The notes below the pieces were generated by a model. The model was not told where the DNA came from and made no database searches. It was given only the letters and a program-made list of their open reading frames with translations. The position numbers were made by a program, and so were the translations under genes. This document shows, in pieces, positions 41,785-50,637 of a stretch of DNA of 64,000 bases. How positions within the stretch are numbered: the first letter of the stretch is position 1; every line of letters begins with the position of its first letter. The DNA is from SAR202 cluster bacterium bin22 (lineage in GTDB: Bacteria; Chloroflexota; Dehalococcoidia; Lucifugimonadales; UBA3495). The stretch lies in NCBI GenBank assembly GCA_002238505.1, contig MPMM01000012.1, forward strand, positions 1 to 64,000, read 5' to 3'.

Positions 41785-42794
41785 ATGGTGAAAAAAATCT
41801 AGCGGAAAACATCGCCAGCCAGATCCTGCAGATGATAGAGGAGGGCGGACTCGCCCCCTGGGAGAAGGACTGGAACAGCAGCGGGCTAATGCCCCTCAAC
41901 GCCAAGACCAATAAGCCGTACCGGGGCATCAACATCTGGATCACCATGGCGTCCCAGATGCTCCACAACTACCAGGACCCCAGGTGGATCACCCTCAAGC
42001 AGGCCAACAATCTTGGCGGCCAAGTAATCAAGGGTGAGAAGTCCACAACCATCGTTTTCTGGCAGTTTCCCAACAGCCCGAAGGCAGAGAGCCGCGACAG
42101 CGACCCCATAATCGACGCAGGCGACGACGCCGCCGACAACGGCGAAGAAACCAGGCGCCAAAACCGGAGAGGGCCGATATGCAAGCCTTACCGCGTCTTC
42201 AACGTAGAGCAGACCACCGGCTGCCGCCTCAAGGAGCTCCAGAGAGCGCTACCGGTCGATCACGATCCGATAGCCGCCGCAGAGCTGATCACCGCCGAGA
42301 TGGCCGACCCGCCTGAAATCATCCACTACGCGACGGCGGACCACGCTCCCCACTACCGCCCGTCCACAGACCAGGTATTCCTGCCGGAGACCTCGCGCTA
42401 CAACCGGATGGAATCCTACTACGACACCAGGTTCCACGAGCTGGCCCACGCCACCGGAGCCCCCAAGCGCCTGCACCGATTCGACAGCAGCAGATTTGAG
42501 CTTCACGACCGGGGCATCGAGGAAATGATAGCGGCGATGACCTCCGCCATGCTGTCGAACGCCTGCGGCCTCCCCAGGGAGACGATAACGCGAAATGCAG
42601 CCTATATCCACGCATGGGCAGACACGATAAGGGAGGATCCAGGGATCCTGATAACCGCGGCCCAAAGGGCCCAGAAGGCGTACAACTGGATCACAAACGC
42701 GCCGCCCGACGGACCGGCCAACGATGACACGGAAGCCGAGGACGACAAAATCATGGCGACCGCCGACAGAGAGCCGGCGCTGGCAGCAGCCTGA
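41785..42794 (+). pseudogene. ardC: ArdC-like antirestriction protein, apparent frameshift at its start
   Basis: An N-terminal ArdC-type ssDNA-binding domain (with GLAPWEKDW and GINIWITM) is followed by a zincin domain (HELAH, 202-206 counted from the ATG at 41832). The family protects incoming plasmid DNA from restriction. The open frame has no usable ATG/GTG/TTG before 41832, yet coding sequence for the normal N-terminus (AENIASQILQ) lies upstream. AGGAG and ATG (41785) precede it one base out of phase, and seven A's (41791-41797) sit between. A -1 slip there would join them. This is either programmed frameshifting, transcript slippage, a real mutation or a sequencing error. If not, translation starts at 41832 without a ribosome site. 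Confidence 0.72.
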
Positions 42795-42842
42795 GAGGCA
42801 GGACGCCCACCAAACCCCACTAACGGAGAGCTGAACCCAAAT

Positions 42843-43445
42843 ATGGACGACACCCAGTTCTACCAGGTAGAAGCCAACGAGTTCATAGCCGGCGTGGAGG
42901 ACTACGCGCTCGACGAGGAGAACCATCTATATTACCTCTCGATGATCGGACCGCAGATAGCGGTCAAGGCCATATCGGCCGCAATGGTAAACTCGCCGCC
43001 CAAACCGGCGATCATAACGCCCCTGGACCAGAACGGCCAGGGGCTTTACAGATTCAGCATCACCGCAAGCCAGCCGGAGCTGAAGCAGAAGACTACCTGG
43101 CGCCGCATCATGAAAAAGCTGCCGGCCACCGGCAGCTACCACATGGTCATGTACCCGAGAATAGCGGAAGAGCGCAGCGTCTCCGGAAACGAGATGCTCA
43201 TGCTGATGAACAGCGAAGAGCCAGAAGAGGAACTCTACTACCGGCTTCTCACCAGGATCACGCACCTCCCGCTGCACAAGAGCTGGAGCCACTGGCTGTG
43301 GAAGCGAGCCCGTGAAATGCGGGAAATCGAGGAGTTGCATACAATCAACATCAAGGCCTACAAGGCCACCTACAAGCCCGGTTACCTGGCAAGAGACATC
43401 TCCGCTGCGGTCGCCAATAAACAGCTGACGGTGAAGGAGGATTAA
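42843..43445 (+). CDS. Unknown soluble protein in the replication run
   Basis: This is a 200-aa protein. It has a good ribosome site (GGAGAG) and base composition like its neighbours. No transmembrane segment; the N-terminal part is acidic and the C-terminal half has Trp-rich stretches (KSWSHWLWKRAREMREIEEL). Between ardC and the methyltransferase gene (3 bases away). Family not recognised; possible partner of the methyltransferase or helicase. Confidence 0.6.
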   Translation: MDDTQFYQVEANEFIAGVEDYALDEENHLYYLSMIGPQIAVKAISAAMVNSPPKPAIITPLDQNGQGLYRFSITASQPELKQKTTWRRIMKKLPATGSYHMVMYPRIAEERSVSGNEMLMLMNSEEPEEELYYRLLTRITHLPLHKSWSHWLWKRAREMREIEELHTINIKAYKATYKPGYLARDISAAVANKQLTVKED

Positions 43446-43448
43446 GGC

Positions 43449-44495
43449 ATGCCCAGACTAGCCTCACAGGCCATCGGCCAGTATTACCCCACGCCGCCGC
43501 GGACCATCGAGCTAATCGCGGACAAAGTGGACATTGCCTGGCCTGACCAGGACAAAGACGACGCCACCGGCCGGGAAAAGATAACCATCTTCGATCCCTG
43601 CTGCGGGCAGGGCAAGGCGGTCGACCAGCTGGCCCAGCTGGCCGGAAACCGGGACGCAACGCTACTCTACGGCATCGAACTCAACTACGGGCGAGCCAAG
43701 GACGCCGCGACGCGGATGAACCACGTGCTGGCATCCGACATCTTCGGCAGCGCCATAACCAACGAGGCTTTCGACATACTTTTCCTCAATCCTCCGTACG
43801 ACTTCGACCCGGAGAGCAAGAGAGCAGAGCTAGCGTTCCTGGAACGGTGCCACCGATACCTCAAGCCCAACGGGCTGCTGGTCTACCTGATACCGCAGCA
43901 ACAGCTGGAGCTGACCGCCCATACCCTGGCGGAGAACTACAGCCAGATCCAGACCTGGAGCATGCAGGACCCGGAGTACGCCACCTTCAAGCAGGTAATA
44001 GTAATGGGGACGAGGAGAACCCAGCCCGGTCTCGACGCGACGAAGGAGAGGGAACTGCAAGGCTACGCGACCCTAAGGCCTCCCATGCTTGACGGTGAGA
44101 GCGGGGAAAACTACTACATCACGCCGGCGGCGCCGGTCCCCATCGGAATGAAGGTAACCCAGATAGACCAGGGCACAGCGATGGAGGAAGCGCGCGACCG
44201 CGGAGTGCTCACCAGCCGGGAGTTCGCAGCGCTGATGACCAGCGCAGTTGAGCACCAAAGCATGCCGCTGATGCCGCTGCGAAAGGGCCACCTCGTGTCG
44301 CTCATAGCAGCCGGACTGCTGAACAACATGAAGCTGGAACACGAGGACCAGGAGATCCTGGTCAAGGGCAAAAGCAGCAAGAAAAAGGTGGTCGAGGTGG
44401 ACAATGCCCAGGAAACCGTCATCCGCGAACGCCTCGAAAAAACGATTATGTACATCAACCTGAGGACCGGGGAACTGGTCAAAGTCGAAGGCTAG
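43449..44495 (+). CDS. DUF6094-type SAM-dependent adenine methyltransferase
   Basis: This is a 348-aa protein with class I methyltransferase motifs: motif I DPCCGQGKAVDQLA at about 49-62 (SAM binding) and motif IV NPPYD at about 116-120 (adenine N6 target). GIELN follows motif I. Such proteins are common beside SNF2-like helicases on plasmids and phages and may protect the element from host restriction. Ribosome site AAGGAGG. It is directly upstream of the SNF2-type helicase (44532). No partner endonuclease is adjacent, so it may act as an orphan methylase. Confidence 0.82.
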   Translation: MPRLASQAIGQYYPTPPRTIELIADKVDIAWPDQDKDDATGREKITIFDPCCGQGKAVDQLAQLAGNRDATLLYGIELNYGRAKDAATRMNHVLASDIFGSAITNEAFDILFLNPPYDFDPESKRAELAFLERCHRYLKPNGLLVYLIPQQQLELTAHTLAENYSQIQTWSMQDPEYATFKQVIVMGTRRTQPGLDATKERELQGYATLRPPMLDGESGENYYITPAAPVPIGMKVTQIDQGTAMEEARDRGVLTSREFAALMTSAVEHQSMPLMPLRKGHLVSLIAAGLLNNMKLEHEDQEILVKGKSSKKKVVEVDNAQETVIRERLEKTIMYINLRTGELVKVEG

Positions 44496-44531
44496 GAGCC
44501 GGCACGAAAGCGAGACTAGGAGCGAAAAAGA

Positions 44532-47033
44532 ATGGTGGCTACGACACGCTACAAAGACGACCTGGACGTCGTCATTGGGGTCGACGATGACGAAGAAGAG
44601 GCCCAGGACGCAGAACCGGATGACATCGGGGAACCGGAGTACCGGACAGAAAAGGTAGGCGAATGGGTCACCACCTACCGGAACAGCATAACGGAGAAGG
44701 TCCTGAACAGCTATCCGCCAACCTACCGGCCCCAGGACTTCCGGGAAGTGCTGCTGCCCGGTCTGTTGAGAACGCCCAAAGGAGGGCAGGGCCACGCCAT
44801 CAAGGCCATATCCCACGCCGTAAACACCTACGGCAGCGCCAACGTAGTTGGTGAAATGGGAATAGGTAAGACGATTATAAGCATAGCAGCCACCGAGTAC
44901 CTCGGGAAAAAACGGGTCCTGGTGCTGTGCCCGCCCCACCTGGTCGAGAACTGGGAACGAGAAATCCGCCAGACGCTGCCCCATCCCTACTGCCATATCG
45001 TGAGGGACACCCGCGACCTGAAGCGGACCGTCGAAAGGGTGGATATCCTCCAGAGAACAACCCCCGACCGGCCGGCATACTTCATCCTGAGCCGGGAGGT
45101 GGCCAAGCGAAACTACCGCTGGAAGGCGGCCTACATAACCCGGCAGGAGAGGACCTTCAACACCGAGGGAGACAGAATCGGAACGGGCTACTACCGGGCC
45201 ACCTGCCCGGAATGCTACGCGCCGGTCACCAAGGCCAACGGCAACGCCAGGACAATTCCGGAACTCGAGGCGAACAGGCTCTACTGCCTGAAGTGCAAGG
45301 GCGCTCTATGGAGCGCAGACCGCAACGGCGAGCGCAAGGAAGCCACCGCCGACTACATCACCAAGAGGATGAAGCGTTGGTTCGACATGATCATCGTGGA
45401 TGAGATCCACGAATACAAAGGGGGCAAGACCGCTCAAGGCATAGCGGCCGGAAACCTGGCCAGCGTCTGCCAGAGCTGCATAACGCTCACCGGAACCCTG
45501 ATGGGAGGTTACTCAAGCACCCTGTTCTTCCTGCTGTACCGGTTCAACCGCCAGATAAAAACCGACTTCGGCTTCCACGATATGCCCCGCTGGGTCGAGA
45601 ATTACGGCTTCGTCGAACAGACGATCAGAAAAGAACAGGGAGACGCGAGGGACGGCCGCATGAGCAAGCGCCAGTCCAACCGGGAACTGCCGCCCAAGGA
45701 AAAACCAGGCCTGGTCCCGGACGCCATACTCCACATCCTCCCGAACACGGTCTTCATAAGGCTGCACGACGTCGCCGACGACCTGCCGCCGTACGAGGAA
45801 AAGCTGGTCCTGGTCCCCATGGAGAGCGACGAGGACCTCAAATTAGAAAGCCAGGAAGACCAAACGAATCCCAGCGCCGACAGCGACAGCGGCCAAGCGG
45901 ACCATGATGCATCAACCGAAGACACAGACGTTCAGGAAAATGAGGGAGCCAGCATCGACGGGCAGGAGGTCGAGGACCTCGACGACGACCAGTACGAGGA
46001 CGAAGTCCACACCGAGGGATTCGACCCGAACGGCAGCCAGGAGTCAAACTACCAGAACCTGCAGAAAATGCTCTTCAAGGCAATAGTAAAGACCCGGTTT
46101 ACCAGGCTGATGTCCAAGGTTGTATCAACCTACGTCCAGTCCCTGCTGACCTACCCGGACCTCTGCACCCAGGGCGAGAACCTGCACCTGCCGGTCAAGC
46201 TCAACGAGGACACCGGGACCTACGTCCACATGGACATCGTGGCGCCCCCGATGGACGCAGACAAGCTCTATCCGAAAGAGGAAGCCCTGATCAAGACCAT
46301 AAAACAGGAACGCGCGGCGGGAAGAAGGGCGTTGGTGTACGTCACGCACACAAACCGTCGGGATATAATCCCCAGACTGGAGCGGGTTCTGAGGGACGCC
46401 GGCATCCATAGCGCCAGCATGCGGACCGGAGACGGCGGCGGCGCCCAGCACCGGGAAACCTGGATCAAGCAGAAACTTTCCCAGGGCATCGACGTACTTA
46501 TCTGCAACCCGCAGCTGGTGGCCACCGGCCTGAACCTGACCCAGTTCCCGGTAATAATCTGGTATGAGATGAACTACTCCATCTACCTGACACGGCAGGC
46601 CTCCAGGCGCTCCTTCCGGATCGGACAGGACCAGAACGTGACCGTATACATGATGGCGTACCGGGGCACCATGCAGGAGGCGGCCATGCGCCTGATTTCG
46701 CAGAAAATGAACCAGTCAATGATGGTCGAGGGCCAGCTCCCGGAAGACGGCCTGGCACAGCTTGAGCAGGACGAGAGCGACAACCTGATAATGGCGCTGG
46801 CCAAATCGGTGCTGGACGGGGCCGAGACGGTCGGCGACCTGGAGACCATCTTCGAGAACGCAAAGCGCCAGGACACGGAGGACGAGGGGTTCATAACCGA
46901 CCAGGAATGGACCAATACCCACCAGTACCAGGAGATCGTCGTAAACCGAATCGGAGCCCCGCCGGAAAATCAGACCCCGGAAGAAACGAAGGCAAGCTGG
47001 GAAGATATATTCGGAGTGACCATCACCAGATAG
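44532..47033 (+). CDS. SNF2-type helicase with zinc ribbon and acidic insertion
   Basis: This is an 833-aa helicase-like ATPase. Walker A MGIGKT is near 108-115, motif II DEIH near 289, the motif III-like TGTLMGG follows, and motif VI QASRRSFRIGQ is near 688. A zinc ribbon (CPEC near 225, CLKC near 252) is inserted in the first RecA domain. A strongly acidic insertion (about 438-496) separates the two RecA domains. SNF2 proteins translocate on DNA and remodel protein complexes. It is the usual partner of the DUF6094 methyltransferase upstream. Confidence 0.87.
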   Translation: MVATTRYKDDLDVVIGVDDDEEEAQDAEPDDIGEPEYRTEKVGEWVTTYRNSITEKVLNSYPPTYRPQDFREVLLPGLLRTPKGGQGHAIKAISHAVNTYGSANVVGEMGIGKTIISIAATEYLGKKRVLVLCPPHLVENWEREIRQTLPHPYCHIVRDTRDLKRTVERVDILQRTTPDRPAYFILSREVAKRNYRWKAAYITRQERTFNTEGDRIGTGYYRATCPECYAPVTKANGNARTIPELEANRLYCLKCKGALWSADRNGERKEATADYITKRMKRWFDMIIVDEIHEYKGGKTAQGIAAGNLASVCQSCITLTGTLMGGYSSTLFFLLYRFNRQIKTDFGFHDMPRWVENYGFVEQTIRKEQGDARDGRMSKRQSNRELPPKEKPGLVPDAILHILPNTVFIRLHDVADDLPPYEEKLVLVPMESDEDLKLESQEDQTNPSADSDSGQADHDASTEDTDVQENEGASIDGQEVEDLDDDQYEDEVHTEGFDPNGSQESNYQNLQKMLFKAIVKTRFTRLMSKVVSTYVQSLLTYPDLCTQGENLHLPVKLNEDTGTYVHMDIVAPPMDADKLYPKEEALIKTIKQERAAGRRALVYVTHTNRRDIIPRLERVLRDAGIHSASMRTGDGGGAQHRETWIKQKLSQGIDVLICNPQLVATGLNLTQFPVIIWYEMNYSIYLTRQASRRSFRIGQDQNVTVYMMAYRGTMQEAAMRLISQKMNQSMMVEGQLPEDGLAQLEQDESDNLIMALAKSVLDGAETVGDLETIFENAKRQDTEDEGFITDQEWTNTHQYQEIVVNRIGAPPENQTPEETKASWEDIFGVTITR

Positions 47034-47043
47034 AACGTCATCA

Positions 47044-47066
47044 GTCCGGCCCTGACCAGGCCGGAC
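47044..47066 (+). terminator. GC-rich hairpin after the SNF2-type gene
   Basis: GTCCGGCC (47044-47051) pairs with GGCCGGAC (47059-47066) around CTGACCA. No T-run follows. It lies between the helicase stop (47033) and the next start (47115). Confidence 0.5.
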
Positions 47067-47114
47067 CCCTGCATGGATTCAGACAAAAATGAGGCAAGCC
47101 ACGCGGGAGGAAAA

Positions 47115-48002
47115 ATGACCCAGGAAATCCACATACCGGACCGGATCGGCAGGACCACGGTCGGAAGGGCTCAGCCAAAAACGCTGATAACCAGAGGCTC
47201 CGGCTTCGTAGACCGGTACGACGGGGTGATCAACCCCTTCATCGGCTGCTCCTTCGGATGTACCTATTGTTACGCCAGCAACTTCGCCAGCTCAGAGACC
47301 ATGCAGAAAGAATGGGGCTCGTGGGTGACGGCCAAAACTAACATCTACCAGCAGATCGACAAATTGCCCAAGGGCAGCCTGAACGGCAAGACAATCTACA
47401 TGGCGACCGCAACAGATCCTTACCAGCCGCTGGAGCGGCAGGCCCTGGCAACCCGGGTCGTCATGGAATGCCTGGTGGATAACCAGCCAAGGGTAAAAAT
47501 GGTGATTCAAACCAGAAGCCCCCTGGTGGAAAGAGACATCGACCTCTTCCAGGAGCTGGTACAAGGCGGCGGCCGCCTGCAGATAAACATGACGGTGACC
47601 ACCGACGACGAGGAAGTCAGGAAGGACTTCGAGCCAGGCTGTCCCAGCAATCCGGCCAGACTGAAATCCGTCGCCAGCCTGACCAGGCAGGGCGTGCAGA
47701 CCTGCATCACCATGACGCCGCTCCTGCCCCTCAGGAACGCCGCCGCCTTCGGCCAACAACTGCTGGACACGGGGTGCCGGCGATTCATAATCCAGGACTT
47801 CCACGCCCCAGCAAAGCCGGGAGTGAGATTCGTCCGAGGGACGGATGCCAGGGCGCCGGAACACCTGGAGAGGCATTACGGCCTGGAGCACAGCGAGGCG
47901 CTGAAAGCGTACCGGCAGGAATACTTCGCCAGCAAGGCGACGCTGGCGGGCATGCTGCCGCAACTGGGTGTCGGCAAGCCGGGATTCGCGCCGCCCTTCT
48001 AA
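47115..48002 (+). CDS. SPL-family radical SAM protein
   Basis: This is a 295-aa protein. The radical SAM motif CSFGCTYC (CxxxCxxC) is preceded by GVINPFIG, characteristic of the spore photoproduct lyase-like branch. The start at 47115 has GGAGG 4 nt upstream. An ATG 14 codons earlier is also open. Members that repair DNA would suit this DNA-maintenance neighbourhood, but many SPL-like proteins have unknown substrates. It lies between the SNF2-type helicase and the primase. Confidence 0.85.
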   Translation: MTQEIHIPDRIGRTTVGRAQPKTLITRGSGFVDRYDGVINPFIGCSFGCTYCYASNFASSETMQKEWGSWVTAKTNIYQQIDKLPKGSLNGKTIYMATATDPYQPLERQALATRVVMECLVDNQPRVKMVIQTRSPLVERDIDLFQELVQGGGRLQINMTVTTDDEEVRKDFEPGCPSNPARLKSVASLTRQGVQTCITMTPLLPLRNAAAFGQQLLDTGCRRFIIQDFHAPAKPGVRFVRGTDARAPEHLERHYGLEHSEALKAYRQEYFASKATLAGMLPQLGVGKPGFAPPF

Positions 48003-48015
48003 AAGATAACCAGAG

Positions 48016-48042
48016 CCCCTCCACAGAGGCACAAGGGAGGGG
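48016..48042 (+). terminator. GC-rich intergenic hairpin
   Basis: CCCCTCC (48016-48022) pairs with GGAGGGG (48036-48042) with a 13-base loop just after the radical SAM gene. No T-run. Confidence 0.4.
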
Positions 48043-48124
48043 ATCCCACAGAGAGGACCCAATCACAACCGCACGAAGAGAATCAGCCCTGATAAGCACC
48101 GCACAATACTGCGAGGAAGGGCTG

Positions 48125-48391
48125 GTGCTGACCGACGAAGGATACCCCAAGGGAGCAGGCTGGCGCCTGCTCAGAGAGCCTGACGGCCTGACCGGCGAGA
48201 TAGCCGAAATTCTGAAGATGGAAGAAGGGACAGCGCACGCTGGCGGAAGACCGCACGAAAGTCACCGGCACTACCGGGACGAAATCTCGTCAAAATATGA
48301 CTGGCACTACTGGATCGAAGACGGCCAATGGTTCGTGGAACACATGGCCACCGGCCGACGCCAATCGCTCCGAGAAGCAATACTCAACTGA
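48125..48391 (+). CDS. Small protein of unknown function
   Basis: This is an 88-aa protein starting at GTG 48125 with GAGGAAGGG upstream. A longer open frame extends into the radical SAM gene but looks like a shadow. The mature sequence has Trp, Tyr and His-rich segments (KYDWHYWIEDGQWFVEHM) and may be a small binding protein. It sits 21 bases before the primase. Family not recognised, and the start is uncertain. Confidence 0.45.
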   Translation: MLTDEGYPKGAGWRLLREPDGLTGEIAEILKMEEGTAHAGGRPHESHRHYRDEISSKYDWHYWIEDGQWFVEHMATGRRQSLREAILN

Positions 48392-48412
48392 AGGCGGCCA
48401 GAGGTGTAGAAA

Positions 48413-49447
48413 ATGCAGGACGAGCTGACACGCGCAGAGGAGGCCCTCCGACACATCCCAGCCGACGACCGGGAGACCTGGGTACGAATGGCATTCGCAC
48501 TCAAGAGACACTTCGGCGACGTGGCTATGGCCATCTGGATGGACTGGAGCAGAACGTCCCCGAAATTCAGCGAAAAAGCGGCCCAGACCTGCTGGCGGTC
48601 GGTCAAGGACAACGGGGTCGTCGACCTGCGGCACCTCTTCCGGACCGCAAGAGACAACGGCTGGAGGCCTCAGAACACGGCCTCAATACGGTTCGAAAAC
48701 CGTCAGGAAGAGATCGCGGAACGGCGCCGCCAGCACGAGGAGCTCAACGAGAAAAGGGCGCGGAACGCCGCGCGGACAGCCCAGGCCAGATACCGCAGCG
48801 CCAGACCCGAGACCCACCCTTACCTGGAGAAAAAAGGGTTCCCGGAACTGATAACCCGAGTGCTCAACAGCCGGATCATACTCCCGATGTCGGCGAGACC
48901 CGGCGACAGCAATTTCGCTGATTCAATAACCGCCGTGCAGAGCATCAGAGAAGACGGTACCAAGCTCTTCGAGCCGCCCTACTGCCGGAGCAGCGGCTCA
49001 AGCATGCACCTAGAACAGAGAGAGAGGCCCGAGATAACCTGGAACTGCGAGGGCTACGCCACCGCCCTTTCAATAAGCGCGGCGCTGGACGTCATGGGAC
49101 GCGACAACGACCTGATCATAGTCGCCTTCTCGGCCGGAAACCTGCTGAAAATAGCCCAGGAGGGTATCGTGGTGGCGGACCACGACCTGTACATCTGCCG
49201 ATACCCGGACTGCGGCCATAAATGGGACCAGGAGACCTGGGAGCCAAGGCCGCCGTGCCCCGAATGCGGCCACGAAGGCATACCGCCCACCGGCCAGAGG
49301 TTCGCCCGAAGCATCGGGCTGACCTGGTGGCAAAGCCCCGAACCCGGAGACGCCAACGACCACCACATGAACCGGGGCCTGGACAACCTGGCCGAGGAGC
49401 TGACCAGAGGGCCACTGGTCGAGTACCGCAGCCGCCAGGCAGCCTGA
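48413..49447 (+). CDS. PriCT-2/Toprim DNA primase with inserted zinc ribbon
   Basis: This is a 344-aa protein. Residues 1-85 follow the PriCT-2 pattern (IPADDRETWVRMAFALK, then TCWRSVKDNG). The Toprim domain has EGYATA near 212 and a DHD triad near 256. Between DHD and the closing ANDHH segment a zinc ribbon (CRYPDCGHKW...CPECG) is inserted, an unusual place. Such PriCT/Toprim proteins are plasmid and phage primases. No helicase domain is fused. It lies directly before the Cas4-like nucleases; a GC hairpin with a GCAA loop follows. Confidence 0.8.
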   Translation: MQDELTRAEEALRHIPADDRETWVRMAFALKRHFGDVAMAIWMDWSRTSPKFSEKAAQTCWRSVKDNGVVDLRHLFRTARDNGWRPQNTASIRFENRQEEIAERRRQHEELNEKRARNAARTAQARYRSARPETHPYLEKKGFPELITRVLNSRIILPMSARPGDSNFADSITAVQSIREDGTKLFEPPYCRSSGSSMHLEQRERPEITWNCEGYATALSISAALDVMGRDNDLIIVAFSAGNLLKIAQEGIVVADHDLYICRYPDCGHKWDQETWEPRPPCPECGHEGIPPTGQRFARSIGLTWWQSPEPGDANDHHMNRGLDNLAEELTRGPLVEYRSRQAA

Positions 49448-49474
49448 AATAACAAGCCACCAAGAGAAGAAAGA

Positions 49475-49494
49475 CCCCGGCCGCAAGGCCGGGG
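49475..49494 (+). terminator. Hairpin with GCAA tetraloop
   Basis: CCCCGGCC (49475-49482) pairs with GGCCGGGG (49487-49494) around GCAA, a stable GNRA loop, after the primase gene. No T-run, so processing or stabilisation is as likely as termination. Confidence 0.55.
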
Positions 49495-49553
49495 CGACAC
49501 AACACGCCCGGAAAAAGGCGGCAGACCACCTGCTGAAGAAAGAAAGGAGAGGA

Positions 49554-50597
49554 ATGACCGAAAACGCCAACCACCCGTGGTACGACCGGCCGAACGCAAC
49601 CATCAACGCAGAAGGCGACCTGGAGATAAGAGCATCCGCAGCACGAAGCTGCCGACGCGCCCTGTGGTACACCGTGACCGGGGTGAAAATCACCGACCCG
49701 CCCACGCGCCAGGACCGGGCCCGAATGGAATCCGGCAAGATGATGGAACCGGTGCTCATCGAACTGATGAGGGAAGAGGGCTGGAACATAAGGCACAACA
49801 GCCAGCTGCAGCCGGAGACCTGCCGCATAAAGATGATGCCCGGCGTATACGTCACCGGAACGTGGGACGCCTTCGGCCGGGCGCCGGAGGGCCAAAAACC
49901 GGCCACTGACTCGGTAATCGAGGTAAAGGTCCGGGGCAACGCCCAGTACAACAACTGGAGCATAAGGGGAGCGGCGCTGGCCACCCCGGACGCAGTATCC
50001 CAGGGCGCCATCTACGTCTGGCAGATGGACCCGACCGGAGACCTGGTCATAGCCACCATGAACCGGGAGACAATGGAATGGGACACCGAGCAGATCGCCA
50101 ACGCCCGGCTGAAGGCCGCCATGTACGACACAGTAGCCTGGCTCGCGCCGCTTCACGAACGGCTGAAGGCCAGCGGCCCGGAAGCGAAGCTGCCCCCGGG
50201 CCGCGACTTCACAATGAAGAACTACCAGTGCCAAAACTGCCCGTTCCAGACGGAGTGCTACGCCAGCGAGAAAAAGGAGGCTGAGCCCCAGGGAACCCGC
50301 CACACAGTGAACATTGAGGACGCCACCCAGGCGCTCCTGGACTACGAGGACGCGGCAGTGGCCATCGACGAACAGACCGAAAAGAAAGCAGCCAGCATGG
50401 CCGTCATTGCCGCCTGGTACGAGTCCACGGAGCAGGGCAAGATGAAGCTGCAGGGCCACAAGAAGGCAAGGACCATCAGCCGGGTCAGCTACCCGTCATA
50501 CCAGGTCAGCGACAAAGCTGTCAGGGAGCTCCTCACTGACGAGCAAAAGGAGGAGTTCGTAACCGAAAAGGAAATCAGCTACGTGCGGGTCAGCTGA
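49554..50597 (+). CDS. Cas4/RecB-like PD-(D/E)XK exonuclease, copy 1
   Basis: This is a 347-aa protein. The nuclease core shows Glu65, Asp105 (GTWDAF) and Glu123-x-Lys125 (VIEVKVR). Cysteines at 33, 226, 229 and 235 (CQNCPFQTEC) are positioned like the Fe-S ligands of Cas4/AddB-type nucleases. Such enzymes process DNA ends during replication and recombination. No cas genes are present, so a CRISPR role is unlikely. Another copy of the same architecture lies at 51518, with an unknown protein between them. Ribosome site AAAGGAGAGG. Confidence 0.85.
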   Translation: MTENANHPWYDRPNATINAEGDLEIRASAARSCRRALWYTVTGVKITDPPTRQDRARMESGKMMEPVLIELMREEGWNIRHNSQLQPETCRIKMMPGVYVTGTWDAFGRAPEGQKPATDSVIEVKVRGNAQYNNWSIRGAALATPDAVSQGAIYVWQMDPTGDLVIATMNRETMEWDTEQIANARLKAAMYDTVAWLAPLHERLKASGPEAKLPPGRDFTMKNYQCQNCPFQTECYASEKKEAEPQGTRHTVNIEDATQALLDYEDAAVAIDEQTEKKAASMAVIAAWYESTEQGKMKLQGHKKARTISRVSYPSYQVSDKAVRELLTDEQKEEFVTEKEISYVRVS

Positions 50598-50637
50598 CCG
50601 GCGTGCGCTAAAATAAAAAGCGAAGGAGTCCCACGAT

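Noticed and set aside
43449-44495. Restriction-modification system
   Set aside because: A methyltransferase is present without a recognisable partner endonuclease or specificity subunit.
49116-50459. 447-aa and other long open frames antisense to the Cas4-like nuclease
   Set aside because: They cover the primase end and copy 1 of the nuclease, whose motifs are clear on the plus strand.
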